A DNA stretch of 64,000 nt from CBDATB01 sp965199745 (GTDB lineage: Bacteria; Bacteroidota; Bacteroidia; Cytophagales; Flammeovirgaceae). The DNA lies in assembly GCA_965199745.1 (NCBI GenBank), contig CBDATB010000013.1, forward strand, positions 434,001 to 498,000, written 5' to 3'. Shown piece by piece: positions 48,999 to 58,152 of the stretch. The first letter of the stretch is position 1. Every line of letters starts with the position of its first letter. A program made the position numbers and the translations under genes. The notes beneath the pieces were generated by a model that had not been told where the DNA came from, ran no database searches, and saw nothing but the letters and a program-made list of their open reading frames with translations.

Positions 48999-49781
48999 AT
49001 GATTTATTTTAAAACTTTTAAATGCAGTATATCTGAAGAATGGGCAGTACTAGTACACGGCGCAGGGGGCAGCTCTACTATTTGGTTCAAACAGATAAAG
49101 ATGCTACGCAAATATTTTAACGTATTATTAGTAGACCTGCGAGGACACGGAAAATCGAAGGATTTTTTTAAGGGATATATGGATAAAAAATATTCTTTTG
49201 AAGAAATCAGTGGAGATGTTATAGAAGTATTAAAACACTTACATATCAAGAAAGCTCATTTTATTGGCATTTCCATGGGTTCTATTATCATCCGTACCAT
49301 TGCCGAGCTAGCACCCGAGCATACGAAAACAATGGTGCTGGGTGGTGCGGTAACAAGGCTGAATGTTCGGTCTAAGTTTTTGATGTGGGGAGCAAGCATA
49401 GTGAAAAAAATATTACCTTTCATTTGGATATATCGCCTATACGCTTTCATACTCATGCCGCGAAGACGCAACAAAGAGTCTAGGTATTTGTTCATACAGC
49501 AGGCTAAGCATGTAGCACATAAAGAGTTTTTGCGATGGTTCAAGCTAACTTCCCAAATCAATCCCTTACTGAAATACTTTTCTGAAAAAGAAATACCAAT
49601 ACCGACGCTATATATTATGGGAGAAGAAGATTATATGTTTTTGCCCCAAGTACGCATGTTGGCAGAAAAACATGCCTACTCCCAACTAAAGATATTAAAA
49701 TACTGCGGACATGTGGTTAACATAGAACGACCCACACTTTTTAACCAACTATCGCTAGATTTTATGCAAAAGTATAGTTAA
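48999..49781 (+). CDS. Alpha/beta hydrolase
   Basis: 260 residues without a signal peptide. Oxyanion-hole motif VHGAGGSS (residues 18-25), RGHGKS, nucleophile elbow GISMGS (Ser about 96), an acid candidate in GEEDYMF, and catalytic His in CGHVVNIERP. An Arg/Lys-rich cap region (IYRLYAFILMPRRRNKESRY) is present. Substrate unknown. It lies 59 bp after fbp and may be cotranscribed. Confidence 0.8.
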   Translation: MIYFKTFKCSISEEWAVLVHGAGGSSTIWFKQIKMLRKYFNVLLVDLRGHGKSKDFFKGYMDKKYSFEEISGDVIEVLKHLHIKKAHFIGISMGSIIIRTIAELAPEHTKTMVLGGAVTRLNVRSKFLMWGASIVKKILPFIWIYRLYAFILMPRRRNKESRYLFIQQAKHVAHKEFLRWFKLTSQINPLLKYFSEKEIPIPTLYIMGEEDYMFLPQVRMLAEKHAYSQLKILKYCGHVVNIERPTLFNQLSLDFMQKYS

Positions 49782-49799
49782 CTGCTACGACACATTTTA

Positions 49800-50789
49800 C
49801 TACTCACTGTATAGTGTGTGCAACAAAGTTTGTCCTACTATCTTCAATAATTTTTTATCAATATTTTCCAAGTTATCACGGTGCGTATGCCAAGTAGCTG
49901 GCAAATTACCGATTTCATTAAAATGGTCATAACCGATAATATCAATTGAAGGGATACCCGCCCGATTCATAAATATATGGTCATCAGTAAGTTTGGGAGG
50001 TGTTTTTTCTCGCAAAAAATAATCTGCATAGCCTATTTTTTCAGCAATATCCCATATTTTTTTCATCACCCCTGGAGCATATTGCATTGACACCCCTTCC
50101 ATCACAAACCTTGTATTTTTGCCTCCTACCATATCCAATAGAATGCCGTAATAAGCATGGTATCTGGGTTGATGCTTATTCGATTGCCAATATTGAGAAC
50201 CAAGACAATATGTTATTTGATGTGATTCTTGTCCAAAATCTTCTGGAGCACCATAATCTTCCAAATCAAAAAAAATAAAATCTATACCGACCCTAGGCTT
50301 TTGGGGGCTAGCATAGATTACTCTGGCAAACTCCAATAAAACGGCTACCCCACTCGCACCGTCGTTAGCACCGTCGATAGGTTGCTGCCTATGCTGTGTA
50401 TCTTGGTCGGCAATAGGGCGGGTATCCCAATGAGCTGCAAACAAAATTCTTTTGTTTGCAGCTAAATTAAAAGCAGCAATAATATTTCTTCCATTAAGCA
50501 ATTCATTGTTGTAGGCAGTTGCCTGAAAAGTTTGTTCAGTTACTTTGGCACCATATTGCTTCAGTTTTGCTACTAAGTGGTCTCCACAAAGCTGGTGGCT
50601 TTGTGTATTAGGAACTCTCGGACCAAAAGCTACCTGCTGTTGCAAGAAAAAAAATGCCGAATCACTATTAAAGTCAGGAACAAGAAGTACTTCTTTTGCT
50701 AGCTCTTGTCGCTTTTCAGCTTTTTGCTTTTCACATGAAAGGAGTAAGAACAAAAAAAATAATAGAAATAGACTTTTCAAGTAGTACAT
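49800..50789 (-). CDS. Lipoprotein glutaminyl-peptide cyclotransferase (M28 fold)
   Basis: 329 residues with lipobox LLLSC19. M28-type zinc site: AAHWDTRP (residues 118-125) with the DGANDGASG ligand Asp (about 143), Glu in FFDLEDYG (about 177) and the late His in TWHTHRDN. The AHWDTRP variant is typical of Bacteroidota glutaminyl cyclase (as in Porphyromonas gingivalis), which converts N-terminal Gln exposed by signal peptidase I to pyroglutamate. Several signal peptides in this window end in AQ, which would leave such a Gln. An aminopeptidase of the same fold cannot be fully excluded. Confidence 0.75.
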   Translation of the reverse strand: MYYLKSLFLLFFLFLLLSCEKQKAEKRQELAKEVLLVPDFNSDSAFFFLQQQVAFGPRVPNTQSHQLCGDHLVAKLKQYGAKVTEQTFQATAYNNELLNGRNIIAAFNLAANKRILFAAHWDTRPIADQDTQHRQQPIDGANDGASGVAVLLEFARVIYASPQKPRVGIDFIFFDLEDYGAPEDFGQESHQITYCLGSQYWQSNKHQPRYHAYYGILLDMVGGKNTRFVMEGVSMQYAPGVMKKIWDIAEKIGYADYFLREKTPPKLTDDHIFMNRAGIPSIDIIGYDHFNEIGNLPATWHTHRDNLENIDKKLLKIVGQTLLHTLYSE

Positions 50790-50956
50790 ATGCTTGGCTC
50801 AATATTTTGGTACGTTCAGGTTACGATAAAACAAAGATTAAAAATTAGGTGGTGGTATAGAATGTATCATATTCTTTATACATATCTAAAATTAATATAG
50901 CAAAATACCAAATCGAAAGATTTCAAGTACTCAAACAAATTTTTGGAAAAACAAAC

Positions 50957-51154
50957 TCAAAACTCATCTACTTTCCAGGCACGTATAATAAGCTTTTTCA
51001 GCTTTAAATAAATACCCAGCGTATTTATCGGTACGCTAAGCACTTTTTTCATAGCAACCCGTGTGATCATAGCAATACCTCTGAGGCCACGGTCTCTTAC
51101 CAACATAATGCTCATGGTTTCATTGATAAAAGAACAACATCCTTTATAGATCAA
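50957..51154 (-). CDS. Short unrecognised reading frame
   Basis: 65 codons (MIYKGCCSFINETMSIMLVRD...). It is basic and partly hydrophobic, with no signal peptide or known motif. It lies in a 735-bp stretch without recognised genes between divergent glutaminyl cyclase and PorE-like genes and may be a decayed fragment. The rest of that stretch holds the repeat copy at 51177-51307 and AT-rich leader only. Confidence 0.25.
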   Translation of the reverse strand: MIYKGCCSFINETMSIMLVRDRGLRGIAMITRVAMKKVLSVPINTLGIYLKLKKLIIRAWKVDEF

Positions 51155-51176
51155 ATTGTGGTCTTGTATGAATTGT

Positions 51177-51307
51177 CTTTTACAAGTTTTACACTGATAA
51201 TTTTGCTTAGCACAGGCTTTTTACTGTTTTTTGTTATCTTTTCTGTATGTACATTACGAACGAGCGATTATTATTTGTATTTTCATGCACTCGATTGCAA
51301 CACTTTA
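51177..51307 (+). repeat. Diverged repeat, copy B
   Basis: Partner of the repeat at 36005-36155. The first 65 bp are nearly identical; the middle is about 20 bp shorter; the CAACACTTTA end is retained. A hydrophobic short frame (SFTLIILLSTGFLLFFVIF) covers it, but the frame differs from copy A after a one-base difference in the T-run. Confidence 0.6.
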
Positions 51308-51524
51308 CAGCATCATACTTTTTACATTAGCGTCCAAAATTGAAGTAATTTACAACAATTATTGGAACAAATAATTTTTGAAAAGAGTTAAACAATAACA
51401 AAAATAAAAAATTATTATCAACAACCGTAATTTTTTTTTATAATTGCAGCTGCTCCTTTAATGACAAGTGTCTCTTACAGGAGCATCAACTCAAATTTAT
51501 TGTCAAAACAACCTTCTTTCACCC

Positions 51525-53960
51525 ATGAAAATAAAGCCACTCAATCTTTTTATGCTACTTCTCGTCAGCGTTTGTACACACAAAATAATGGCTCAAGAAG
51601 AGCAAGAACAGATACTAGAGCAAGAACAGATACTAAAAAAACCTAAACGGTTTTTTGGTCAAGCAATCAGTTCGATAAGTGTAGGAGAATTTGAGTCAGC
51701 TATAAGCATACTACGCATACTTCAAGAGGCATATCCTGAGGATATAAATTATAACTACCAGTTAGGTGTTTCCTACCTTTATTCATGGAATAAAAAGAAA
51801 TCACTAAGGTACTTGAAAAAAGTATCTTCCATGGTATCGGAAAGTGAATCTGAGAAAACGTCCAAGCTAGATAAGTCCCTGCAAAACTACCATAATTATT
51901 ATCTAGGCAGGTCGTATCATTACAACCACTTGTTTGACAAAGCAATTGAGTGCTACGAAAAATATAAAACCGGTATTGGTAATAAAAGCATTTTCAGCAA
52001 AGAAGATATCAACAAACTTATTGTACAATGTGAAGTAGGTAAAAGACTCCTTCAGAAGCCTGTTGAAGTGGAGATACATAATATGGGTAACTCTATCAAC
52101 AGTAAATACGACGATTTTGCTCCAGTCATATCAGCAGATGAAAAAACACTGATATTTACCTCAACAAGAATTAGCGATCAGAATTCAGAGATTAATCCAT
52201 ATACACAAGAAGCATATGAGGATATCTACATATGCCACAGAGCTGAAGGTGGAGAATGGGGAATTCCTGAAAATATGTTCTATCCTATCAATACCGTTAA
52301 TAACGATGCATCCATTGGTATATCTCCCGACGGTAATGAACTCTTCATTTACAAAGGTAATCTTAGCAAGAATAAAGAATATCCTTCAGGTGATATATAC
52401 TTCAGTGATTATAAATATGGTAAGTGGACAGACCCACAAAAGTTGGATGGGATTAATACAAAAAGCTGGGAAACACACGCATCTATCACAGCAGACAAAT
52501 CAACGCTGTTTTTTACTAGTGATCGCAGTGGTTCCCTTGGCGACCGAGACATCTATATGTCTGAAAGGCTTGAAGACTTGACTTGGGCTACCCCGGTTAA
52601 TTTGGGCAGTCAAATTAATACTCCCCTTGACGAAGAATCACCCTTTATTACGGCTGATGGTAAAACGCTATATTTTAGCTCAAAAGGACACGAGAATATG
52701 GGTAACTTCGACATATTTGTTTCTTACCGTGATAGCAAAACAAACACATGGAGTAAAGCAAAAAATATGGGATATCCAATCAATACTGCCGATGACGATA
52801 TTTTCTTTGTATGGTCAGCAGATGAAGCCAGAGGCTATTTCTCCTCCGTAAGAGATGATACTTATGGCAGGCATGATATTTATGTTGTAAGTGTTCCAGG
52901 AAGAAACAAACTAAATATCCTAGTGAGTGGCAAGGTAAGAGACCTTATTACTAAAGATCCTCTATCGGCATATATTGATGTGATTGACCAAAAAACCAAT
53001 GATATCGTACACAGCACCCATGCCTATGAAAGCACTGGCAATTATTCTATATTCTTAGCTCCTAACGGGAGTTATAAGCTAAGAATATTTCACAAAGGCT
53101 ACCTATTCAAGAGTCTTAATATACGAATCAATGAACAATTTGAATTCTTAAACATCATTGAAAATTTTGATCTACAACCAGTAGAAAAAGGAAAGCCTAA
53201 AAAAGAGGTACTCCAAAATATAATATTTGACCAACACACACAACTTGAAGCAAACTCGGTAGAAGAAATCAGATATCTTAGTACATTTATCAGAAATAAC
53301 CCTAAACACCACTTTATTATTGCCGTGCATACAAACGGCATGGAAAACCAAATAACTAATAAGTACATTTCTGAAGAAAGAGCTCAAGTTATCACTAAAG
53401 CCTTAGTTCAAACAGGGGTACCTAGAAATAAGATAAAGAGCGTGGGCTACGGCTCTGAGTATCCCCTAACCCCTAATTTGAACAAATACAGCGCGAGACT
53501 CAACGATAGAGTTGAATATATTATGGTAGACGAGTACCAGATCGGTTCTTTTGAGTACGGTGAATCTTTCTTTTCTAAAGTACTAGAAACTCCTTTTGAA
53601 TGCCCTAAAAAAATAGGACAAGACTTATCAAAATATAAGATTAGCCTTCGTCCTTCAGACAACGGTCTAGATATCAAAGCTACTAATATAATTAATGAAA
53701 TAGCCAATATGATGCACTTTTGTGAGCAAATAAAAATTGAAGTAGGTGGTCATACTGACGATTCGGGAAGTGCTGCCTATAAAGAAAAGTTGTCTTTCCA
53801 AAGGGCAGCATTAATTGCACAACAGCTGGTTTATAAAGGAATACCTAAAGACCGATTGCTTATTAAAGGATATGCAGATACACAAACCATATCGTCTGAT
53901 GAAACAGATGCAGCAAGAAAAAAGAATGCAAGAATAGAGTTTAAAATAAGTGAATGGTAG
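51525..53960 (+). CDS. PorE-like TPR / beta-propeller / carboxypeptidase-regulatory / double OmpA protein
   Basis: 811 residues from the ATG of MKIKPLNLFMLLLVSVCTHKIMAQ (signal peptide); an earlier GTG frame start would bury it. Domains: a short Gln/Glu-rich repeat (18-bp tandem duplication), TPR helices (about 35-170), PD40 propeller (about 190-440; TLIFTSTRI, TLFFTSDRSGSLGDRDIYM, TLYFSSKGHENMGNFDIF), a carboxypeptidase-regulatory-like beta-sandwich (about 455-560), then two OmpA domains. The first (about 565-680) has HTN where HTD is expected; the second (about 690-811) is canonical (GGHTDDSGS...KKNARIEF). TPR-WD40-CRD-OmpA is the order of T9SS PorE, which anchors the secretion complex to peptidoglycan. 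Confidence 0.85.
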   Translation: MKIKPLNLFMLLLVSVCTHKIMAQEEQEQILEQEQILKKPKRFFGQAISSISVGEFESAISILRILQEAYPEDINYNYQLGVSYLYSWNKKKSLRYLKKVSSMVSESESEKTSKLDKSLQNYHNYYLGRSYHYNHLFDKAIECYEKYKTGIGNKSIFSKEDINKLIVQCEVGKRLLQKPVEVEIHNMGNSINSKYDDFAPVISADEKTLIFTSTRISDQNSEINPYTQEAYEDIYICHRAEGGEWGIPENMFYPINTVNNDASIGISPDGNELFIYKGNLSKNKEYPSGDIYFSDYKYGKWTDPQKLDGINTKSWETHASITADKSTLFFTSDRSGSLGDRDIYMSERLEDLTWATPVNLGSQINTPLDEESPFITADGKTLYFSSKGHENMGNFDIFVSYRDSKTNTWSKAKNMGYPINTADDDIFFVWSADEARGYFSSVRDDTYGRHDIYVVSVPGRNKLNILVSGKVRDLITKDPLSAYIDVIDQKTNDIVHSTHAYESTGNYSIFLAPNGSYKLRIFHKGYLFKSLNIRINEQFEFLNIIENFDLQPVEKGKPKKEVLQNIIFDQHTQLEANSVEEIRYLSTFIRNNPKHHFIIAVHTNGMENQITNKYISEERAQVITKALVQTGVPRNKIKSVGYGSEYPLTPNLNKYSARLNDRVEYIMVDEYQIGSFEYGESFFSKVLETPFECPKKIGQDLSKYKISLRPSDNGLDIKATNIINEIANMMHFCEQIKIEVGGHTDDSGSAAYKEKLSFQRAALIAQQLVYKGIPKDRLLIKGYADTQTISSDETDAARKKNARIEFKISEW
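51600..51635. repeat. Perfect 18-bp tandem duplication
   Basis: GAGCAAGAACAGATACTA occurs twice in a row within the N-terminal part of the PorE-like gene, adding EQEQIL twice without a frame change. Confidence 0.85.
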
Positions 53961-53970
53961 AAATATCGAG

Positions 53971-54783
53971 TCATTCTATTTTGTTAAAAGGTTCTTTCAG
54001 CATATTATAACTAGTTAAATTAAGTTGTATAGAGCCGATAAATAACCTAGCCTTTACTTTTAAAGGGATCCTATTGAGGTCGTCAGAAACCCAGAATTTA
54101 ATAGAGTTACCACCATCAAAAATATTGTTATCGGGCATAATAGGAGACATAACAAAAGCCTTAATTTTTCCAAAACGCGTTTTTACTACAGCTTTACCCA
54201 AGTATCTGATGCTAAAGCCATAGACTGAATCATCTAAAAAGGCATCGACACAGATGGTATCCCCTACCCGCTGATCCTCAAGGCTGATTGTTCTTAAATA
54301 ATAGTAGCCACTCACCATATCTTGTACATACAGCGGAATATCATAGGTTTTGTGCTTGCGTTCCCCATTAACCGTCTGGTCTACAATTGCTTTACCTTGT
54401 ACGTGATCAAAGTCCGTTGTCTCTACGCAAGTGTAGCCGTTTTCATATAAGTCTCTGTAGAATTTGTGAGGAATAATTGTAGCCGTATCGATATAAGAAC
54501 ACCAAGTATCCTTGAGTTTTCCTGCTAGGGTAAAAATCCCAACAGTTTTTCCTAAGACTTCTACCTTATAACAAGGGTTGCCGTTCACATACTCAATGGT
54601 TTCACTCAAAGAAACAGTAGCCTCTCCAACACTAAAGAATAAAAAATCTGCTTCGTACTTGAATGTTTCCCCTTTAAGAAAGTACTTATTAGATGTATTA
54701 TCATATTTTTGCCCCAAACAAAAAAAAGGGAAAGAACTAAAGGGTAAAAATGCTAAAAAGAGATAAAACTTAAACTCATTCAT
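53971..54783 (-). CDS. DUF3108-family secreted protein
   Basis: 270 residues. Signal peptide through CLGQ. The body has the DUF3108 pattern: GETFKYEADFLFFSVGEATVSLSE, CYKVEVLGKTVGIF, DMVSGYYYLRTI, and a C-terminal KFWVSDDLNRIPLKVKARLFIGSIQLNLTSY. The fold is a periplasmic lipocalin-like beta-barrel; no function is established for this family in Bacteroidota. Convergent with the PorE-like gene (10 bp apart). Confidence 0.8.
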   Translation of the reverse strand: MNEFKFYLFLAFLPFSSFPFFCLGQKYDNTSNKYFLKGETFKYEADFLFFSVGEATVSLSETIEYVNGNPCYKVEVLGKTVGIFTLAGKLKDTWCSYIDTATIIPHKFYRDLYENGYTCVETTDFDHVQGKAIVDQTVNGERKHKTYDIPLYVQDMVSGYYYLRTISLEDQRVGDTICVDAFLDDSVYGFSIRYLGKAVVKTRFGKIKAFVMSPIMPDNNIFDGGNSIKFWVSDDLNRIPLKVKARLFIGSIQLNLTSYNMLKEPFNKIE

Positions 54784-55001
54784 AATCTTTAAGTACGCTC
54801 AAAAACATCAAAGTAAAATAGTTGCTTTTTTATTTTTAAGATTATTTGTTTTTTGCAGAAAGAAGTAAGACCTTATAGATAAATACGACAATTATTTCGC
54901 TAAAATAAACAAACAGGCGTTAAATTACCATGACTGCCACACCACTAAACATTTTTTGAGGCAAAAAAAAGGTGGAACTAAGTTTTTAATTCACAGTGTA
55001 T

Positions 55002-55775
55002 ATGACAGACACACACGCGCATATATATTCAAAGAAATTTGAAAACAATATAGAAAGTATCCTTGTAGAGGCTTTTGAGCAACAAGTGAGTAGAATTTAT
55101 ATGCCTAATATCGATCATCAATCTATTGACAATATGCTGGCTGTTGAAGAAAAATATCCTAAAAACTGCTTTGCTATGATCGGCTTGCATCCTTGCTCAG
55201 TGAAAAAATATTTTGAAAAAGAACTTTATATCGTAGAGAACTGGCTCAGCAAAAGAAAGTTCTTTGCTATCGGAGAGATGGGCGTTGATTTGTACTGGGA
55301 TAAGACTTTTTTTGAGCAGCAGCAAGAAGCATTCCGAATACAAGCAGAGTGGGCAAAAAAGTATCGGTTGCCTATTGTGGTTCATTCAAGAAATGCTATG
55401 CAACAAGTCATTGAATTACTAGAAGAACTAAATGATGAAAATCTAACTGGCATTGTTCATTGCTTTACAGGTACGCTGCAAGATGCAGAAAAAATTATTG
55501 CTTTAAAAGGATTCAAACTGGGTATAGGCGGTGTTGCTACTTTTAAACACGGAGGACTTGAACAGGTATTAGCACACGTCGATATGAAACATTTGGTATT
55601 AGAAACCGATAGCCCCTACTTAGCACCTGTGCCTTACCGAGGAAAAATCAACAAACCAGCTTATATTCCAATTATCGCCAAGCGAGTAGCGAACATTAAA
55701 AATATAACAGTCTCAGAAGTATCGAATATAACAGATAAGAACGCTTCGTATATTTACGGAACTTCACAGTCATAA
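55002..55775 (+). CDS. TatD-family metal-dependent hydrolase
   Basis: 257 residues from the ATG giving MTDTHAHIYS; a GTG two codons earlier is also possible. TIM-barrel metal ligands are visible: THAH (H-x-H), Glu in IGEMGVDLYWD, His in IVVHSRNA, His in GIVHCFTG and Asp in VLETDSPYLAP. Family members are DNases or phosphoesterases; the exact substrate is unknown. The DinB-like gene follows 41 bp later. Confidence 0.9.
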   Translation: MTDTHAHIYSKKFENNIESILVEAFEQQVSRIYMPNIDHQSIDNMLAVEEKYPKNCFAMIGLHPCSVKKYFEKELYIVENWLSKRKFFAIGEMGVDLYWDKTFFEQQQEAFRIQAEWAKKYRLPIVVHSRNAMQQVIELLEELNDENLTGIVHCFTGTLQDAEKIIALKGFKLGIGGVATFKHGGLEQVLAHVDMKHLVLETDSPYLAPVPYRGKINKPAYIPIIAKRVANIKNITVSEVSNITDKNASYIYGTSQS

Positions 55776-55816
55776 ATAATTTTAAAAGAATAAATTTACC
55801 CTAGACAATCAAAAAT

Positions 55817-56284
55817 ATGCTACAATACCATTTCGATATACTAAGTGCCTCCAGAAAAAAAATACTTGAATTAATTAAAGACTTATCCATAGAACAACTG
55901 AACAATATTCCGCAAAATTTCAACAATAATATCGCATGGAATTTTGGACATCTATTGGTTACTCAGCAATTAGTATGTTATAAAATGACAGGCTTATCAT
56001 GCCATGTTTCAGAAGATTACATTAAAAAATATATAAAAGGCAGTAAACCTGAAGAAGAAATATGCGAAGAGGAAATTGGCAACATTAAAGAGTTATTTAT
56101 AATGCTAATATCAAATACGCAAAAAGACATACAAGAGAGGAAGTTCACGGCTTATAAAAGCTACACAACGAGCTACGGCATCACTTTAAATAGCATCCAG
56201 GATGCTATTATTTTCAATAACATTCATGAAGGGCTGCATTTAGGCTATATAATGGCTTTGAAAAGAAATGTTAGTCAAAGATAG
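55817..56284 (+). CDS. DinB-like damage-inducible family protein
   Basis: 155 residues, four-helix DinB/YfiT-like fold. Metal-ligand His candidates are His45 in WNFGHLL and two in the C-terminal HEGLHLGYI, as the family pattern expects. Functions in this family are thiol or metal transfer and remain unclear; it is not a DNA polymerase. It ends just before the convergent symporter gene. Confidence 0.8.
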   Translation: MLQYHFDILSASRKKILELIKDLSIEQLNNIPQNFNNNIAWNFGHLLVTQQLVCYKMTGLSCHVSEDYIKKYIKGSKPEEEICEEEIGNIKELFIMLISNTQKDIQERKFTAYKSYTTSYGITLNSIQDAIIFNNIHEGLHLGYIMALKRNVSQR

Positions 56285-56343
56285 ATAGAATTAATTTTGA
56301 ATGCTGCTAATTGTTTTGGTGCGAACCCCTGCCCTAAGCTTAA

Positions 56344-58029
56344 TCACCAAAATACTGCGTATAAAAATGCAATAACGGTTAGTACAGCCATAGCTCCTAT
56401 ATTAAAGGTAGGCGATGTGGAAAACAAAGATTTTGTTAGCGCAATGCCCTTCTCATTGTCTGCCCCTTTAGCCTCTAAGTGGCTCAATACTAAAATAACA
56501 ACAATAGAAAGCAAACAAGTAATAAACATCTGGTGCATAAAAGGTATATTCACAAATAGGATAGAATCTACCCATTCATTAGGAGCTACTTTGAAATACA
56601 TAGCGATGGGTATGGAGAGTATCACACCCCAAATAGCTGCATTGTTGGTTGATTTTTTCCAGAAAAGCCCTGTCAGGAAAACAGCCAAAATACCGGGACT
56701 CACCACGCCAGTATATTCTTGAATATACTGAAATATCTGCCCAATATTACCTAAGGAAGGAGCAATAAAGCACGCAATAACTAAAGCAACAGCAGCAGTA
56801 ATTCTACCCACATTAACCGTTTGTCTATTCGATGCATTTTTATTGATATATGGAAGGTAAATATCCATAGTAAAAATCGTAGCAGTAGAGTTAAGCATTG
56901 ATGCTAAAGAAGAAACAATAGCCGCCGATAAGGCAGCCAACACCAAACCTTTCAAGCCAACAGGAACAAAGTTACTAATGAGCCAAGGTGCTGCATTATC
57001 ATTAACAATATTATTTTCGGAATTTACAAATGCCGCATCTACACTTGCAGTACTCATTACCCCATCAGGTCCGATATTCATTACATAAGCAATAATACCA
57101 GGGATAACTACAATCAGTGGAATAATTAGCTTTAAAGCTGCGGCAAAAACAATTCCTTTCTGCGACTCTTTAAGATTTTTAGCAGCCAAAGTACGCTGGA
57201 TAATGTATTGGTTAAAGCCCCAATAGTAAATATTAGCTACCCACATGCCTCCTACCAACACGGCCAAACCAGGTAAATCCCACCAGGCATCTTTTCCATT
57301 GGGCGTAATGATTTCACCTCTATCAAGGATCATTGAAAATTTCTCTGGAACAGTCTGATAAATATGTTTAAATCCAGCGAGAATCCCCCCATCGGGTGCT
57401 ACTTGATCTAGTGCGATAAAAGTAGTTACCAAACCGCCAAAAACCAATAATATAACCTGTACCACATCTGTCCAAGCCACCGCAGAAAGCCCACCCCACA
57501 GCGAATAAGCTGCCGCAAATAAAGCCAGCCCAATTACGCTGACAAACAAGATACTTCCGTCGCCAGTGCCAATAATCGTATCGAGTGCTTTGGCACCTAA
57601 ATACATCACAGTAGTCAAATTCACAAAAACAAAAAGGGCGATCCAGAATATTGCCAAAATTGTTTTCAGATTGGTGCTGTAACGTTTCTCAACAAATTCA
57701 GGGATAGTATACAAGTTTTTTTCAATAAAAATAGGTAAGAAGTATTTTCCCACAAGAAGCAGCGTGGCAGCTGCCATCCATTCGTAAGAAGCAATAGCCA
57801 AACCAATGGCAAAACCAGAACCCGACATACCAATAAATTGTTCTGCCGAAATATTGGCAGCAATTAAAGAAGCACCAATCGCCCACCAAGGCAAAGACCT
57901 ACCGGCTAAAAAATAATCTTCAGCACTTTTTTCATGTCCCTGCTTAGCTCTAGAAACCCAGAGACCTATCCCTATAATTAGGGTACAATAAGATACAAAA
58001 ACAATAACATCAACAGTAGAAAAATTCAT
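56344..58029 (-). CDS. Sodium/solute symporter (SSS family, sugar-type)
   Basis: 561 residues with about 14 membrane helices. The start DVIVFVSYCTLIIGIGLW, then AEDYFLAGRSLPWWAIGASLIAANISAEQFIGMSG, matches the vSGLT-type sodium/sugar branch. Other features are AAYSLWGGLSAVAWTDVVQ, GLAVLVGGMWVANIYYWGFNQYIIQRTL and SSLASMLNSTATIFTMDIY. It probably imports a sugar or sugar derivative with sodium. No catabolic genes adjoin, so the substrate is open. Confidence 0.9.
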   Translation of the reverse strand: MNFSTVDVIVFVSYCTLIIGIGLWVSRAKQGHEKSAEDYFLAGRSLPWWAIGASLIAANISAEQFIGMSGSGFAIGLAIASYEWMAAATLLLVGKYFLPIFIEKNLYTIPEFVEKRYSTNLKTILAIFWIALFVFVNLTTVMYLGAKALDTIIGTGDGSILFVSVIGLALFAAAYSLWGGLSAVAWTDVVQVILLVFGGLVTTFIALDQVAPDGGILAGFKHIYQTVPEKFSMILDRGEIITPNGKDAWWDLPGLAVLVGGMWVANIYYWGFNQYIIQRTLAAKNLKESQKGIVFAAALKLIIPLIVVIPGIIAYVMNIGPDGVMSTASVDAAFVNSENNIVNDNAAPWLISNFVPVGLKGLVLAALSAAIVSSLASMLNSTATIFTMDIYLPYINKNASNRQTVNVGRITAAVALVIACFIAPSLGNIGQIFQYIQEYTGVVSPGILAVFLTGLFWKKSTNNAAIWGVILSIPIAMYFKVAPNEWVDSILFVNIPFMHQMFITCLLSIVVILVLSHLEAKGADNEKGIALTKSLFSTSPTFNIGAMAVLTVIAFLYAVFW

Positions 58030-58152
58030 GAGAATATGTTTAAATAGATATAAATAAAAGCCATTGCGAATATATGGATAATTTTAAAAAAACAAGGTTG
58101 TATTTTGCAAGATAATCCAGTATTTTTGAAACAAAAGGTACACTTAAAGATA

